From Roseiarcus sp963835215 (GTDB taxonomy: Bacteria > Pseudomonadota > Alphaproteobacteria > Rhizobiales > Beijerinckiaceae): a stretch of DNA of 64,000 bases. Below the pieces are notes generated by a model. The model was given only the letters and a program-made list of their open reading frames with translations, had not been told where the DNA came from and did not search any database. The translations under genes and the position numbers were made by a program. The DNA is taken from assembly GCA_963835215.1 (NCBI GenBank), contig CAWIES010000004.1, positions 434,001 to 498,000 on the forward strand, read 5' to 3'. Below, in pieces: positions 44,090-53,465 of this stretch (positions are counted from its first letter, which is position 1; the number at the start of each line of letters is the position of its first letter).

Positions 44090-45454
44090 ATGCGCGCCTT
44101 GCGCGTTCGTTTCCCCCCGGTGTTCGACGTGGCCACGCTGCTCGCCGCGACCGGGATGCTGTTCGCCCTTTGCCTGGTGAGTCCGGTTCCGGCGCGCGCG
44201 GCCTCGACCGCGTCGCCGACGCCCTCCTATTCGCCGACGGTTCCGCAGATCGCGCCACCGATGCAGTTCGTCCATGTCGTTGGCGCCGGACCCCAATGCC
44301 AGCCGAACTGTCCCGAATGGATCTCGGCCGAAGGCCAGATCATGGTCGGGACGGCGCAGATTTTCGCGCGCTTCATCGCGGGATTAGGCGGCAGGCGATT
44401 GCCGATCCTGATCAGTTCCCCCGGCGGGTCGATGCAGGACGCGATGACGATGGGACGCCTCATTCGCGCCCATCGTCTGGCGGTCGCGGTGGCGCGAACC
44501 GACATGTCGCCCTGCCCGCCCGACCAGCCCAAGTGCCTCCCCGCGCGCGGCGTCGCCAAGCTGTCGGGCAGCATCTGCATGTCGGCGTGCCCGGTGATGC
44601 TGGCGGGCGGAATTGAGCGCTACGTCAATGGGCTCTCCGCCATCGGCGTTCATCAGCTCAGGTTAGGCCCGAAGACGATGATCAAGCGCGTTTACCAAGT
44701 GCAGTACCGAATCGTCGGCGGCGAGAAACAGGAAATCTCGCGAACCCTGATGAGCGAGGAGCAGTCCTCGGTCGTCCCGACCTCGGTCGATCTGTCCTCC
44801 GCCGACAACGCGGTCGCCAAATATCTGACCGAGATGGGCGTTGGCGATTCCATCATCAAATCGATGCTGCTCACGCCATCGGACAAAATCGATCTCCTCA
44901 CCAACGCCGAACTGATCAGCTCGCATCTGGCGACGATGTGGATGATGGACAGTCCGTTCGGCTCCGCCGACGGCCCGGAGGGTTTGGCCGGGGCGCCGGT
45001 TGGATCGTCGTCGAGCCTGCCGGTGAGCTTCCTCGCCAATCTATCGGGACAAGTTCCGAGCGAGATCGAAGGAAGCCGCGCCAATATCGAGGCGAACCTC
45101 CAATACCGCCGGGGCGCCGGAACCGTCTTCATTTCCTTCACGTTGGTCGATGCCCAGAGCGGGGCGCCCCTTCACCGGCCACGTGTTGGAGCGTTTTCGA
45201 TCCTGAGCGGGAAGTCCGCGCCCGTCGTGTTCGGCGAGCCGGCGCCGAGCGAGGCGGCCAATGGCCGGATTCCGCTGCGCGACTTCTGCCGCCTGCGCGG
45301 CGCGCGGTTCGATGTCCGCTTCACCGAGCCGACGATCGCAGTGGGGGAGGCGCCCACGCGCGATTGGTCGGCGAGCCTCGATCTCGCCAAGGCGCCGGGC
45401 GCGGCGACCCTGTTCGATGAAGCCTGCCCGCCCGGAGGGCTGGCGGCGCGCTAG
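44090..45454 (+). CDS. Secreted ClpP-fold (COG3904-like) protein, possible serine protease
   Basis: A 454-residue protein with an N-terminal signal segment (LLAATGMLFALCLVSPVPARA). Residues about 100-190 have ClpP/crotonase fold hallmarks: LPILISSPGGSMQDAMTMG with the GG oxyanion motif, SGSICMSACPVMLAGG with a possible nucleophile Ser165 in CMSAC, and IGVHQLRLG with His188 as candidate base. The rest (TPSDKIDLLTNAELISSHLA and a Ser/Gly-rich linker, then a beta-rich C-terminus ending in Cys) has no family I recognise. The fold assignment is from motif similarity to the COG3904 'predicted periplasmic protein' group; activity is unproven. Neighbours give no hint. Confidence 0.7.
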   Translation: MRALRVRFPPVFDVATLLAATGMLFALCLVSPVPARAASTASPTPSYSPTVPQIAPPMQFVHVVGAGPQCQPNCPEWISAEGQIMVGTAQIFARFIAGLGGRRLPILISSPGGSMQDAMTMGRLIRAHRLAVAVARTDMSPCPPDQPKCLPARGVAKLSGSICMSACPVMLAGGIERYVNGLSAIGVHQLRLGPKTMIKRVYQVQYRIVGGEKQEISRTLMSEEQSSVVPTSVDLSSADNAVAKYLTEMGVGDSIIKSMLLTPSDKIDLLTNAELISSHLATMWMMDSPFGSADGPEGLAGAPVGSSSSLPVSFLANLSGQVPSEIEGSRANIEANLQYRRGAGTVFISFTLVDAQSGAPLHRPRVGAFSILSGKSAPVVFGEPAPSEAANGRIPLRDFCRLRGARFDVRFTEPTIAVGEAPTRDWSASLDLAKAPGAATLFDEACPPGGLAAR

Positions 45455-45506
45455 CGGACAAACTCCGATACTCGCCGCGTGGATCGCGCTGCGCTGTAAG
45501 GGAGGT

Positions 45507-45950
45507 CTAAAACGACCCTCGATAGACGGCGTAGCTGACGATCAGGCCGAAGGCGAGCATGGCCAGCAGGTCCTTGGCGTTCCTCGAAATCCCCGGCGGC
45601 GGACGCTTGGGAGCGGCTGACAGCGGCACGACGACATAGGTCATGACGACGAAAACGCCGACGCCGTAGATCAGTCCGCCGGCGATCCACATGCTCGCCA
45701 GAATCGGCAGCCAAACGCTGGCGAACCCATAGACAGCCGCGATTAAGACGCTCATCGCCAATTGCAGGACAAAGCCCAAGATCGCTGTCGACGCGCCACC
45801 CGTCAGCGCCTTGGCGCCAAGAAGCCCACTGGCGACGAACCGCAATATGGCGACGGGGTCCCGGCGATTTATCGCCGCCGCTGCGCCGATGTCGAGGAAG
45901 CCGGCGACCATCCCACCAATCAGGACAGCGACCAGCAAATTCGCGCTCAT
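45507..45950 (-). CDS. Four-helix membrane protein, unknown function
   Basis: A 147-residue integral membrane protein with hydrophobic segments LLVAVLIGGMVAGFLDIGAA, ASTAILGFVLQLAMSVLIAA, LPILASMWIAGGLIYGVGVF and DLLAMLAFGLIVSYAVY. A GGMVAGFLDIGAAAAI start is seen in small uncharacterised membrane proteins of proteobacteria. ATG 45950 is clear. It lies downstream of the MFS gene on the same strand, 64 bases apart. Confidence 0.7.
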   Translation of the reverse strand: MSANLLVAVLIGGMVAGFLDIGAAAAINRRDPVAILRFVASGLLGAKALTGGASTAILGFVLQLAMSVLIAAVYGFASVWLPILASMWIAGGLIYGVGVFVVMTYVVVPLSAAPKRPPPGISRNAKDLLAMLAFGLIVSYAVYRGSF

Positions 45951-46014
45951 GAAGGTTCCTTCGCGGGGATGTTGAGCGTAGCGTCAGATTTCCACCACTC
46001 GCCGCGCCATTGAG

Positions 46015-47304
46015 TCAGGCGGCCGCGAGCACACGCCGGCGTGGCCGCGCCAAAGTCATGACCAGCGCGGAAGCGACGAGGCAGGCGGAGCCAGCGACAT
46101 AGAGCGCCGGCAAATACGTCGCGTACTCGGTGCGCGCCACCCCTGCCCCGAAAGCCGCCGTCGCCGCGCCGAGTTGATGGGCCGCGAAGATCCAGCCGAA
46201 GGTGAGATTGGCGCGCTCCGGCCCGAAGGCGTCGGCCGACATGCGCACGGTCGGTGGCACCGTCGCGACCCAATCGAGGCCGTAGAACACCCCGAACACT
46301 GACAGGCTGATGATCGAGAACTGCGTGTAGGGAAGAAACAGCAGCGATAGCCCGCGCAGGCCGTAATACATGAACAGCAGCCAGCGATTGTCGAAGCGGT
46401 CGGAGAGCCATCCCGACAGAATGGTGCCGAAGAAGTCGAAGACACCGATCGCCGCCAGAATGCCCGCCGCGCTAACCGGCGCGACGCCATAGTCGCCGCA
46501 TAGCGTGATCCAGTGCGTCTGGATGAGGCCGTTGGTCGACAGTCCGCAGACGAAGAAGGTCGCGAACAACACCCAGAACACACGGCTGCCCGAGGCTTCG
46601 CGCAGCGCAGCGATCGGCGACCAGAACATTGCGCCGAGGGTCTGCACGCTCTTTGGCGCCGCGACGATTGTCGTCTCGCCGAACGGCGGCAGGCCGATGT
46701 CGCCCGGACGGTTGCGCAGGAACGTCACCGCAAGGAGAAGCGCGCACGTCAGCAGGACAATCACCAGCACCAGCGCCGCGCGCCAGCCCCAGTGCTGCGA
46801 GATTGAGGCGAGCAGCGGCAGGAAGACGAGTTGCCCGGTGGCGTTGCTGGCGGTCAGCAGGCCGACCGCCAGCCCGCGCCGCGCCGAGAACCAGCGCGTC
46901 GCGACCGTCGCGCCGAGCACCAGCGCGGTCATGCCGGTGCCAAGACCGACGACGACGCCCCACGACAGGACGAACTGCCAAAGACTGCCCATGAAGATCG
47001 TGCCGATGATGCCGGCGACGACCAGCGCCACGGCGAAGCCGACGACCGCACGCAAGCCGAAGCGATTGATGAACGCGGCGGCGAATGGGCCCATCAGGCC
47101 GAACAGCGCAAGGCGCAACGCAAGCGCCGTCGAGATGTCCGCGTTGGCCCAACCGAATTCGGCTTCGAGCGGCTGGATGATGACGCCCGAGGCGCCCATC
47201 GCACCCGCCGTCGCCAGCATGACCAGAAACGTCACGCCGAGGACAACCCAGCCGTAATGGATGCGCCGCGCGGCGAGAAAGGCCGCCAGTCGGGTCGAAA
47301 CCAT
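46015..47304 (-). CDS. MFS transporter (oxalate/formate or monocarboxylate antiporter-like)
   Basis: A 429-residue, 12-helix major facilitator. It starts RIHYGWVVLGVTFLVMLATAG and has the loop 2-3 region NRFGLRAVVGFAVALVVAG, WFSARRGLAVGLLTASNATG after helix 4, and DRFDNRWLLFMYYGLRGLS at the centre. HYGW..., followed by G-rich helix 1, is common in MFS of the OFA/MCT side. The substrate is unknown. A 13-bp box 45 bases upstream (47350-47362) recurs before marR, so MarR control is likely. Confidence 0.85.
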   Translation of the reverse strand: MVSTRLAAFLAARRIHYGWVVLGVTFLVMLATAGAMGASGVIIQPLEAEFGWANADISTALALRLALFGLMGPFAAAFINRFGLRAVVGFAVALVVAGIIGTIFMGSLWQFVLSWGVVVGLGTGMTALVLGATVATRWFSARRGLAVGLLTASNATGQLVFLPLLASISQHWGWRAALVLVIVLLTCALLLAVTFLRNRPGDIGLPPFGETTIVAAPKSVQTLGAMFWSPIAALREASGSRVFWVLFATFFVCGLSTNGLIQTHWITLCGDYGVAPVSAAGILAAIGVFDFFGTILSGWLSDRFDNRWLLFMYYGLRGLSLLFLPYTQFSIISLSVFGVFYGLDWVATVPPTVRMSADAFGPERANLTFGWIFAAHQLGAATAAFGAGVARTEYATYLPALYVAGSACLVASALVMTLARPRRRVLAAA

Positions 47305-47349
47305 CTCAAAGGCCTTTCGTTGGAAGGCGCCGACGACGCCCCGAATGTG

Positions 47350-47362
47350 GCATATACCCGTA
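47350..47362. promoter_or_regulatory. Candidate MarR operator upstream of the MFS gene
   Basis: GCATATACCCGTA matches the box at 47784-47796 (GCATATACCCATA) at 12 of 13 bases. On the coding strand it contains ATAC-GG-GTAT, a 4-2-4 palindrome, extended by ATGC. It lies 45-58 bases before the MFS start codon. Confidence 0.6.
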
Positions 47363-47377
47363 TCGTCGCGTAAAAAA

Positions 47378-47776
47378 TTACAACGCGACCAGCAACGCGC
47401 TCAACCGCTCAGGGCCGCCATCGCCGAGTTTGGCTGCGATCCGGCGCTGCGCCTCGTCCCACAGCGGGGCCGCCTCGCGGAGCACGGCGAGGCCGCGCCC
47501 ATCGAGCGTCACCGTCGCCTCGCGATGGTCCTCGCCCGGCGTCACCCGCACCAGCTCCATGCGCTGCAAGACCCTGACATTGCGCCCGATCGTCGAGCGG
47601 TCGAGCGCGGCGAGACGGCCGAGCTCGGACAGCGAAACCGAACCCGCCCGCTGAATTTTTCTCAAAAGACTGAACTGCGCCAAATTTACCCCCGCCGGCG
47701 CCAACGCGGCGTCGTAGATCGCCGTGGTTTTGCGCGTCGCCGCGCGGAGCACATCGCAATAGCAGATTGAATCCAT
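47378..47776 (-). CDS. MarR family transcriptional regulator
   Basis: A 132-residue winged-helix regulator. LAQFSLLRKIQRAGSVSLSE leads into the recognition region GRLAALDRSTIGRNVRVLQR, the wing RVTPGEDHREATVTLDGRGL, and C-terminal dimer helices. ATG 47776 is chosen; an earlier start at 47806 would read through the operator-like box. It lies just upstream of the MFS gene on the same strand (73-base gap). Two near-identical boxes in front of each gene suggest autoregulation and repression of the transporter. Confidence 0.88.
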   Translation of the reverse strand: MDSICYCDVLRAATRKTTAIYDAALAPAGVNLAQFSLLRKIQRAGSVSLSELGRLAALDRSTIGRNVRVLQRMELVRVTPGEDHREATVTLDGRGLAVLREAAPLWDEAQRRIAAKLGDGGPERLSALLVAL

Positions 47777-47783
47777 GAAGCGG

Positions 47784-47796
47784 GCATATACCCATA
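47784..47796. promoter_or_regulatory. Candidate MarR operator upstream of marR
   Basis: GCATATACCCATA, 12 of 13 bases identical to the box before the MFS gene. It ends 8 bases from the marR start codon, where a bound repressor would block initiation. On the coding strand it reads TTAT-GG-GTAT, one mismatch from the palindrome seen in the other box. Confidence 0.6.
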
Positions 47797-47825
47797 ACGA
47801 AGGCAAAAGGCAAGCCCAGCGCCAC

Positions 47826-47852
47826 CTTCTCCCGCAAGCGGGAGAAGGGTCA
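47826..47852. repeat. Perfect GC-rich palindrome supplying the parC stop codon
   Basis: CTTCTCCCGC-AA-GCGGGAGAAG is a perfect 10-bp inverted repeat followed by GGTCA. On the minus strand the GTGACC end provides the TGA stop of parC. It can form a terminator-like hairpin directly at the end of parC although no T-tract follows. Related copies lie at 28989-29018 (also at a stop codon) and 18474-18504. Confidence 0.75.
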
Positions 47853-50103
47853 CCCCTCGAAGCGATTGCTCTTGGGGAAGCCTTTGGGCGGCAGGCGGCC
47901 GGCTTCGGCGCGGTTGCCGATCCAGTCCTTGAGGTCGGTCTTGGCGACGGAGAAGGCGCGCCCTGCCGAGTCGCGCCAGCTCATGCCCTCCGCGAGCTTG
48001 AACACCCGCGCGTCGGCGAGGCCGCCGTCCTTGTAGCGTTGCAGGCGCACGCCCTTGCCGCGCGCCATCTCCGGCGTCTGGGCGAGCGGGAAGACCAGCA
48101 GCTTGCGGTTCTCGCCGACCACCGCGACATGGTCGCCGCTCGCGGGGGTCGCGAGGCGCGCGCGCGCCGGGGCGTCGACGTTGAGCACCGCCCTACCCTT
48201 GCGCGTCGATGACAGCATCTCGTCCTGGCCGACGACAAAGCCGCGCCCGTCGCTGGTGGCGACCAGCATCTTCTCGCCCGCGCCATAGAGCCAAACGGCG
48301 ACGATCTCGGCGCTCTCGTCGAGATCGGCCATCAGGCGGATCGGTTCGCCCGCGCCCCGTCCGCCCGGCAGCTTGGCCGCCTCCAACGTGAAGATCTTGC
48401 CGTCGCTCGCCAGCACCAGCAGCTTGGAAGTGGTCTCGGCGAAGAACGAGATCTGCAGCGCATCGTCGCCTTTGAAGGCGACGGCGGAGAGATCGGCGAC
48501 GTGGCCCTTGAGCGCGCGGATCCAGCCCTTTTGCGAAACGAGGATCGTCACCGGCTCGCGCTCGATCAGCGCCTCGGCGAGATCGACCTCGATCGCAGGC
48601 GGCGCTTCGAAATGCGTGCGCCGGCGCCCGAGCGGCGTATCGGGGCCGAACTTCTTGCGCACGTCGCGGATTTCAAAGGCGACCGCCTGCCATTGCTTCT
48701 TCTCGCTGGCGAGCAAGCCCTCAATCGCGCCCTTTTCCGCGGTCAGCTCTTTCTGCTCCTTGCGCAGCGCCATTTCTTCGAGCCGGCGCAGTGAGCGCAG
48801 GCGCGTGTCGAGGATATAATTGGCCTGCGTCTCGCTGAGCGTGAAGCGCGCCATCAGCGCCGCCTTCGGTTCGTCGTCCTCGCGCACGATGCGGATCACC
48901 TCGTCGAGATTGAGGAAGACGATGATCATGCCGGCGAGCAGTTCGAGCCGGTGTTCGATCGCCGCTAACCGATGGGCCGAGCGGCGGGTGAGCACGGCGC
49001 GGCGATGATCGAGCCATTGCTGCAGCGCTTCGCCAAGGCCGATGACGCGCGGCGTCACGCCGTCGACCAGCACGTTGAGGTTGACGGAAATGCGGCTCTC
49101 GAGCTCGCTGAGCTTGAATAGCTGTTCCATCATCATCGCCGGATCGACCGTGCGCACGCGCGGCTCGAGCACCACGCGCACGTCCTCGGTCGATTCGTCG
49201 CGCACGTCGCCCAGCAGATGCGCTTTGCGCTCGGTCACCAGCGTCGCGAGCTGTTCGATCAGCCGCGACTTCTGCACGCCGTAGGGAATTTCGGTGACGA
49301 CGACCACCCAGCCGCCGCGAGCGGTCTCTTCGCGCGTCCAGCGCGCGCGCACTCGGAAGCCGCCACGCCCGCTGCGATAGGTCTCGGCGATCGAGGCGCG
49401 GTCGTCGACGACAATGGCGCCGGTTGGGAAATCGGGACCCTGGACAAAGCCCAGCAGCGCCTCGACCTCGGCCTTGGGATGAGCGATGAGATGGAGCGCC
49501 GCATCGCATAGCTCGGCGACATTGTGGGGCGGGATGGAGGTCGCCATGCCGACCGCGATGCCCTGCGCGCCATTGGCGAGCAGGTTGGGGATCGCCGAGG
49601 GCAGGACGATCGGCTCTTTGGTGTCGCCGGAATAATTGTCGCGCCAGTCGACCGCCTCTTCGTCGACGCCCTCGAGGATCAGCTTGGCGACGTCGGTCAT
49701 TCGCGCTTCGGTGTAGCGATAGGCCGCGGCGCCGTCGCCATCGATGTTGCCGAAGTTGCCCTGGCCATCGACCAGCGGATAACGCGACGAGAAGTCTTGC
49801 GCGAGGCGCACCAGCGCCTCGTAGATCGCCTGGTCGCCGTGGGGATGGAACGAGCCCATCACGTCGCCGACGATCTTGGCGCATTTCTTGAAGGTCGAGC
49901 CCGGGATCGAGCTTGAGGATGTGCATGCCGTACAGGATGCGGCGATGGACCGGCTTCAGCCCGTCGCGCGCGTCCGGCAGCGCCCGGCCCATGATGGTGG
50001 AGAGCGCATAGGCGAGATAGCGCTCCTCCAGCGCTTCACGCAGCGGAACGTCGATCGGCGCCGCCGGCGGGGGCGGCGGAGGGGCGGCAGCTGTTTTGGC
50101 CAT
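47850..50103 (-). CDS. parC: DNA topoisomerase IV subunit A, frame broken once
   Basis: Decatenates daughter chromosomes together with ParE. ATG 50103 begins with a Pro-rich lead (TAAAPPPPPPAAPID) and then YLAYALSTIMGRALPDARDG, LKPVHRRILYGMHILKLDPG. An extra base near 49906 breaks the frame, which resumes KIVGDVMGSFHPHGDQAIYE with the catalytic Tyr in AAAYRYTEARM. The C-terminal domain is short, as in ParC rather than GyrA. In the quinolone-determining region the site equal to E. coli Ser80 is Gln (HPHGDQAIYEAL), probably natural for the group. The single indel looks like a sequence error. Confidence 0.92.
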
Positions 50104-50214
50104 GCGCGCGGGTTAGCGGAGGCGATGAGTTGGGGCAAGGGGCGGAAGCAGGACGTCCAGTAGGGCGCGATCACCACACGCCGCTGAGCGACAGTCACCG
50201 TCGAACTGAACGTT

Positions 50215-51341
50215 TCAACCCTTCGATGTTAATCTCCTGCCCAAAGGAATAAATTCGACAAGCCGATCCTCTGTAGATCGTCCGGTGGCATACCCTTTCT
50301 GCATCTCAGGACGCGACCAGAATTTTTGGGCCACTTTCATGATGTCTTCGCGGTGCGGCGTCCCGTTTGCTACGTGGTATCCAATCCCAAGGCCGAAAAT
50401 CTCGAACGCTGTGTTCAAGAATGAGCCTTTGAATTCCGCCTTCTTGGAGTCCCAGCGCCGAAATATTTGCTCGCCTCCATTTGTAGCAAGGAAATCGAAT
50501 GTTGATCGAAAAACCCTTGCTAGACGTTCGCGCTTTTTTGGGAAGGCTATCGCCATTTCGACTGACGCGTCGTCGAGAACCTGCGGCAAATCCCTCAAGG
50601 CAGTTAAAGTCAATTGTGCGTCGGCGCGATCGTGAAGAACAAGAAAACGGACAACTAGCTCAAGGTCAAATCGCTCCTCGATAACCGCTCGCTGAGTTGC
50701 GCGCATTCCATGAATGATTTCCGTGGACAGATAAATTTTCCAGCCACGAAAAAAAATCCGGGGGAAATTGAGACCGAAGCGCTGACCGCATTTCCTGAGT
50801 TGTCAACGGCGACCCGTAATTGTTAAGCCGTTGGAACAAATCAAATTTGGTTTGCGGTGACGACTCTCGCTTAATAATTTTTAGTCGAGCTTGGAGCGTT
50901 TGATATCGAGACGTTGAGCTTCAGAAAGGCTTTTCTCGGCGCTTTTGTTCTGCCACTTTCGTCCGGCCAAGCCCGGTAGATACTTCGTCTTTTCTAGCTC
51001 AAGCTGCGGCTTCAATTTACCTTCGAGATCGCGAAGTTCCCCTTGAAGTTCGAGAATTGTCGAAACTCGCTGCAATCCGTCAACAAGCTCCCACTTTCCA
51101 CCCTCGGATTGCGCACGAATATTGATGGCAAGGGAATGCCTAACAATAGCTCTCGATGAGACGAGATTTCTGTGTCAGAGACCATCTAAACAATCTCTGG
51201 AATTCCGGTCGAATTTTTAGCTCTCCCTCTTTGTAGAGATTAGTGAGCTCGCCAATACTCATCGGGTAACCGTCAGACGAAATATTCAACCTCGCCGTGC
51301 GAATTTCTGATTTCGAGAGCGTCCTGCTCCGGCTTCATCAT
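50215..51341 (-). pseudogene. DUF262 (GmrSD/ParB-like nuclease fold) protein, frame broken several times
   Basis: The start ATG 51341 overlaps the FRG-gene stop (ATGA). Across corrected frames it reads KPEQDALEIRNSHGEVEYF, SDGYPMSIGELTNLYKEGEL, KIRPEFQRLFRWSLTQKSRL, IESILLGIPLPSIFVR, GKWELVDGLQRVSTILEL, LFQRLNNYGSPLTTQEMRSA and a C-terminal part SKKAEFKGSFLNTAFEIFGL. PEFQR..RW, IPLPSIF and VDGLQR are DUF262 hallmarks (usually VDGQQR), as in the N-terminal domain of the GmrSD type IV restriction enzyme. I see no DUF1524 HNH domain. At least five indels are needed. Given errors elsewhere it may be intact in reality. It is more A/T-rich than its neighbours. Confidence 0.75.
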
Positions 51342-52092
51342 TTTCTCCATCCTTCGGATCGGGCGAGCTCTTGGGCTAAAAACGGTAGCTCAGGAAAAAC
51401 CATCGTTTCGCCGAAACCAAGCGCAGCGAATGACTTTGCCAACGCGCCTCGATCGCCTTCAATGTCAACTTTCCACAAATTGGCCGCGGTTTCCTCCGCA
51501 AAGGTTTCCAGTGGCTTCGGTTCGCTACCCCCGATGCTCAAGGCGCCGCGCAGAACAAAGCAACTATAGACTTGCTCGGAAAAGGCGACCGGAGACTTTC
51601 CTCTCCGCTATGTTGTTATCGGGACGATAGGCGCACGGTCATTTTCAAAAGTGGTCATCGCGTCATTTGATGCGATTCCGAACGCCTGAGTCCGCGACCA
51701 AGGGGGTCAGCACCAACCGATGGGCGAGCAGAGCGAGAGTAACGATTTGCCCGCGAAATGGGCGGCCACAAAGAGATTTTCGCTCCAATCCAAGAGTCTC
51801 GTGGGCAACCCATAGTGCTGCATAGCAAATAGGTGCTCCCAATCGTTTTGTGGATATCCTTGTGGCCAGTACGGCAACTGCGCTGGCGAAAGCGGGCTAG
51901 CAAGCGCTGTTCGCGTTCGACGAGCGCTTGGACACGCGTGCATTCGTTCGCTTAAGACGGAACGAGCGAATGGGTTGACCTGCTCAGCCCCCGAAACCAA
52001 AGGCTATGCCCAACCGGCAACGATGTCGCTATTTCTAGGACTGTCCCAACCAGGCCAAGCACACCGGCAGCCTTGCGAACTTGAACCGGCAA
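51338..52092 (-). pseudogene. FRG domain protein, frame broken several times
   Basis: From TTG 52092 (AGGGAAGG five bases upstream) the corrected reading is PVQVRKAAGVLGLVGTVLEI, HSLWFRGLSRSTHSLVPS, VQALVEREQRLLARFRQR, YPQNDWEHLFAMQHYGLPTR, LLDWSENLFVAAHFAG, and at the C-terminus KPLETFAEETAANLWKVDIE with FPELPFLAQELARSEGWRK. The WFRG and QHYGLPTRLLDW motifs define the FRG domain, named for its Phe-Arg-Gly motif, of unknown biochemistry. Breaks occur near 51940, 51880 and 51710-51600. It is translationally coupled to the DUF262 gene downstream. Confidence 0.75.
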
Positions 52093-52524
52093 GTGACCTT
52101 CCCTTCAGTCCGCCAACGCGAGAGTGTAAACCTTCAAGGCACCTTTTTTCCACAAGCAATTCGCAGTTGTCCGCAGCGGATCAAGTGTTAACCAGGTGAA
52201 AATTCGAAATGACGAAGTCAATTAGACACCCCTCCTCGGCGATCTTCGCACCGACGCGTGACGCCTCGGTCTCCGGCGCTAGGTTTCCATCGCCTCGGCC
52301 GCCCGCCAACTGCGCTACCTCGGGTCGAGGATAGTTGGAACCGGATCAAAGCCATGCCGCAGCCGAGCTGACATCTCTTTCCTCTCGGCTATTTTGAGGG
52401 CAATTTCGGCCCGTGCGCTATAAATGCGGACCTCTCTTGCTCACTGGCGGGGCCTCGTTTTCATCTATATTCGGCGCAGCCTGCCAGTCGCTCCGCGCGA
52501 CATTCGCGGGAAGGCGATGTCCTG
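52093..52524. other. Intergenic stretch between the FRG gene and cyoA
   Basis: About 430 bases separate divergent genes. The part next to the FRG gene is A/T-richer; the part near cyoA returns to the genome norm. A tRNA-like fragment on the minus strand (GAGGTAGCGCAGTTGGCGGG) has no complete cloverleaf. No gene, direct repeat or integrase remnant is visible. Confidence 0.4.
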
Positions 52525-53465
52525 ATGCCTTCAAGCGGCCGAATTTTGGGTTCTTGCCAGGGGCGCCCTCCCCTCGCGCGAGCCGCCTGCGTCGCGCTGA
52601 TCTTCGGGCTCCCGCTTTCGGGTTGCAGCGGCGTGCTCGAACCGCATGGGCCGGTCGACCTCTCGGAGCGGCTCATTCTCTTCGACTCGCTTGCGATCAT
52701 GCTGGCGATCGTCGTGCCGTGATTCTCGCCACGCTCGGCGTCGCCTGGTGGTTTCGCGCCTCGAACGCGCGCGCGGCCTATTGGCCGGACTGGGCTTTCT
52801 CGGGCCGTCTCGAACTGATCGTCTGGGCGATCCCGGCGCTGGTGATCACCTTCCTTGGCGGCATCGCCTGGTTCGGTTCGCACGCCCTCGACCCGTTCAG
52901 CCCGCTCGCGGGAGAGGAAAACGTCAAGCCGCTCGAAGTGGATGTCGTCTCGCTCGATTGGCGGTGGCTGTTCATCTACCCCGACGACGGGGTGGCGACG
53001 ATTAACCAGCTCGTCGTGCCGGTCGGCTCGCCCATCCATTTTAAGTTGACGTCCAACGGCGTCATGAACGGCTTTTTCGTCCCCGAGCTCGGCAGTCAGA
53101 TTTACACGATGGCCGGAATGACGTCGCAACTGTACCTGCAAGCGGACAATGCTGGAACCTATCCCGGCATTTCGACGAATTTCAGCGGCGACGGTTTTTC
53201 CGGCATGCATTTCGAAGTGCGCGCCCTGCCGGCTGAGGGCTACGCGCAATGGGTCGCTGGCGCCAAAGCGAGCGCCGATCGCCTCGACGCGACGAGCTAC
53301 GCCGATCTCGCCAAACAGAGCGAGGACGCGAGCCCAAAGACGTTTGGCGCGATCGACGAGAAATTGTTCGGCGCGATTGTCGACGGAACCGCGCCGCCGG
53401 CTGAGGGCCCCCAAGCCCTGCCGGGAGGTCAAGATGCGCCGCGCTCGCGGTCGGGGGGATCGTGA
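52525..53465 (+). CDS. cyoA: Cytochrome bo3 ubiquinol oxidase subunit II, frame broken once
   Basis: Periplasmic-facing subunit of a quinol oxidase. ATG 52525 opens a lipoprotein signal ending LSGC, then two membrane helices. A missing G at about 52720 in GTGCCG/TGATTCTC creates a premature TGA between IMLAIVVP and VILATLGVAWWFRA; the frame continues to the stop at 53463-53465. The cupredoxin domain (SLDWRWLFIYPDDGVATINQ, MTSQLYLQADNAGTYPGIST, GFSGMHFEVRALPAEGYAQW) has no CuA Cys/His set, so it is the quinol type, not cytochrome c oxidase. Its stop overlaps the cyoB start (TGATG). Confidence 0.9.

Noticed and set aside
49840..49860. Gln at the ParC site matching E. coli Ser80 as a quinolone-resistance mutation
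   Set aside because: The HPHGDQ sequence is probably the natural residue in this lineage; no evidence of recent change.
52260..52330. tRNA-like fragment near the FRG insert, possible attachment site
   Set aside because: Only a D-arm-like word is present; no anticodon stem, T arm or repeated 3' end could be found.
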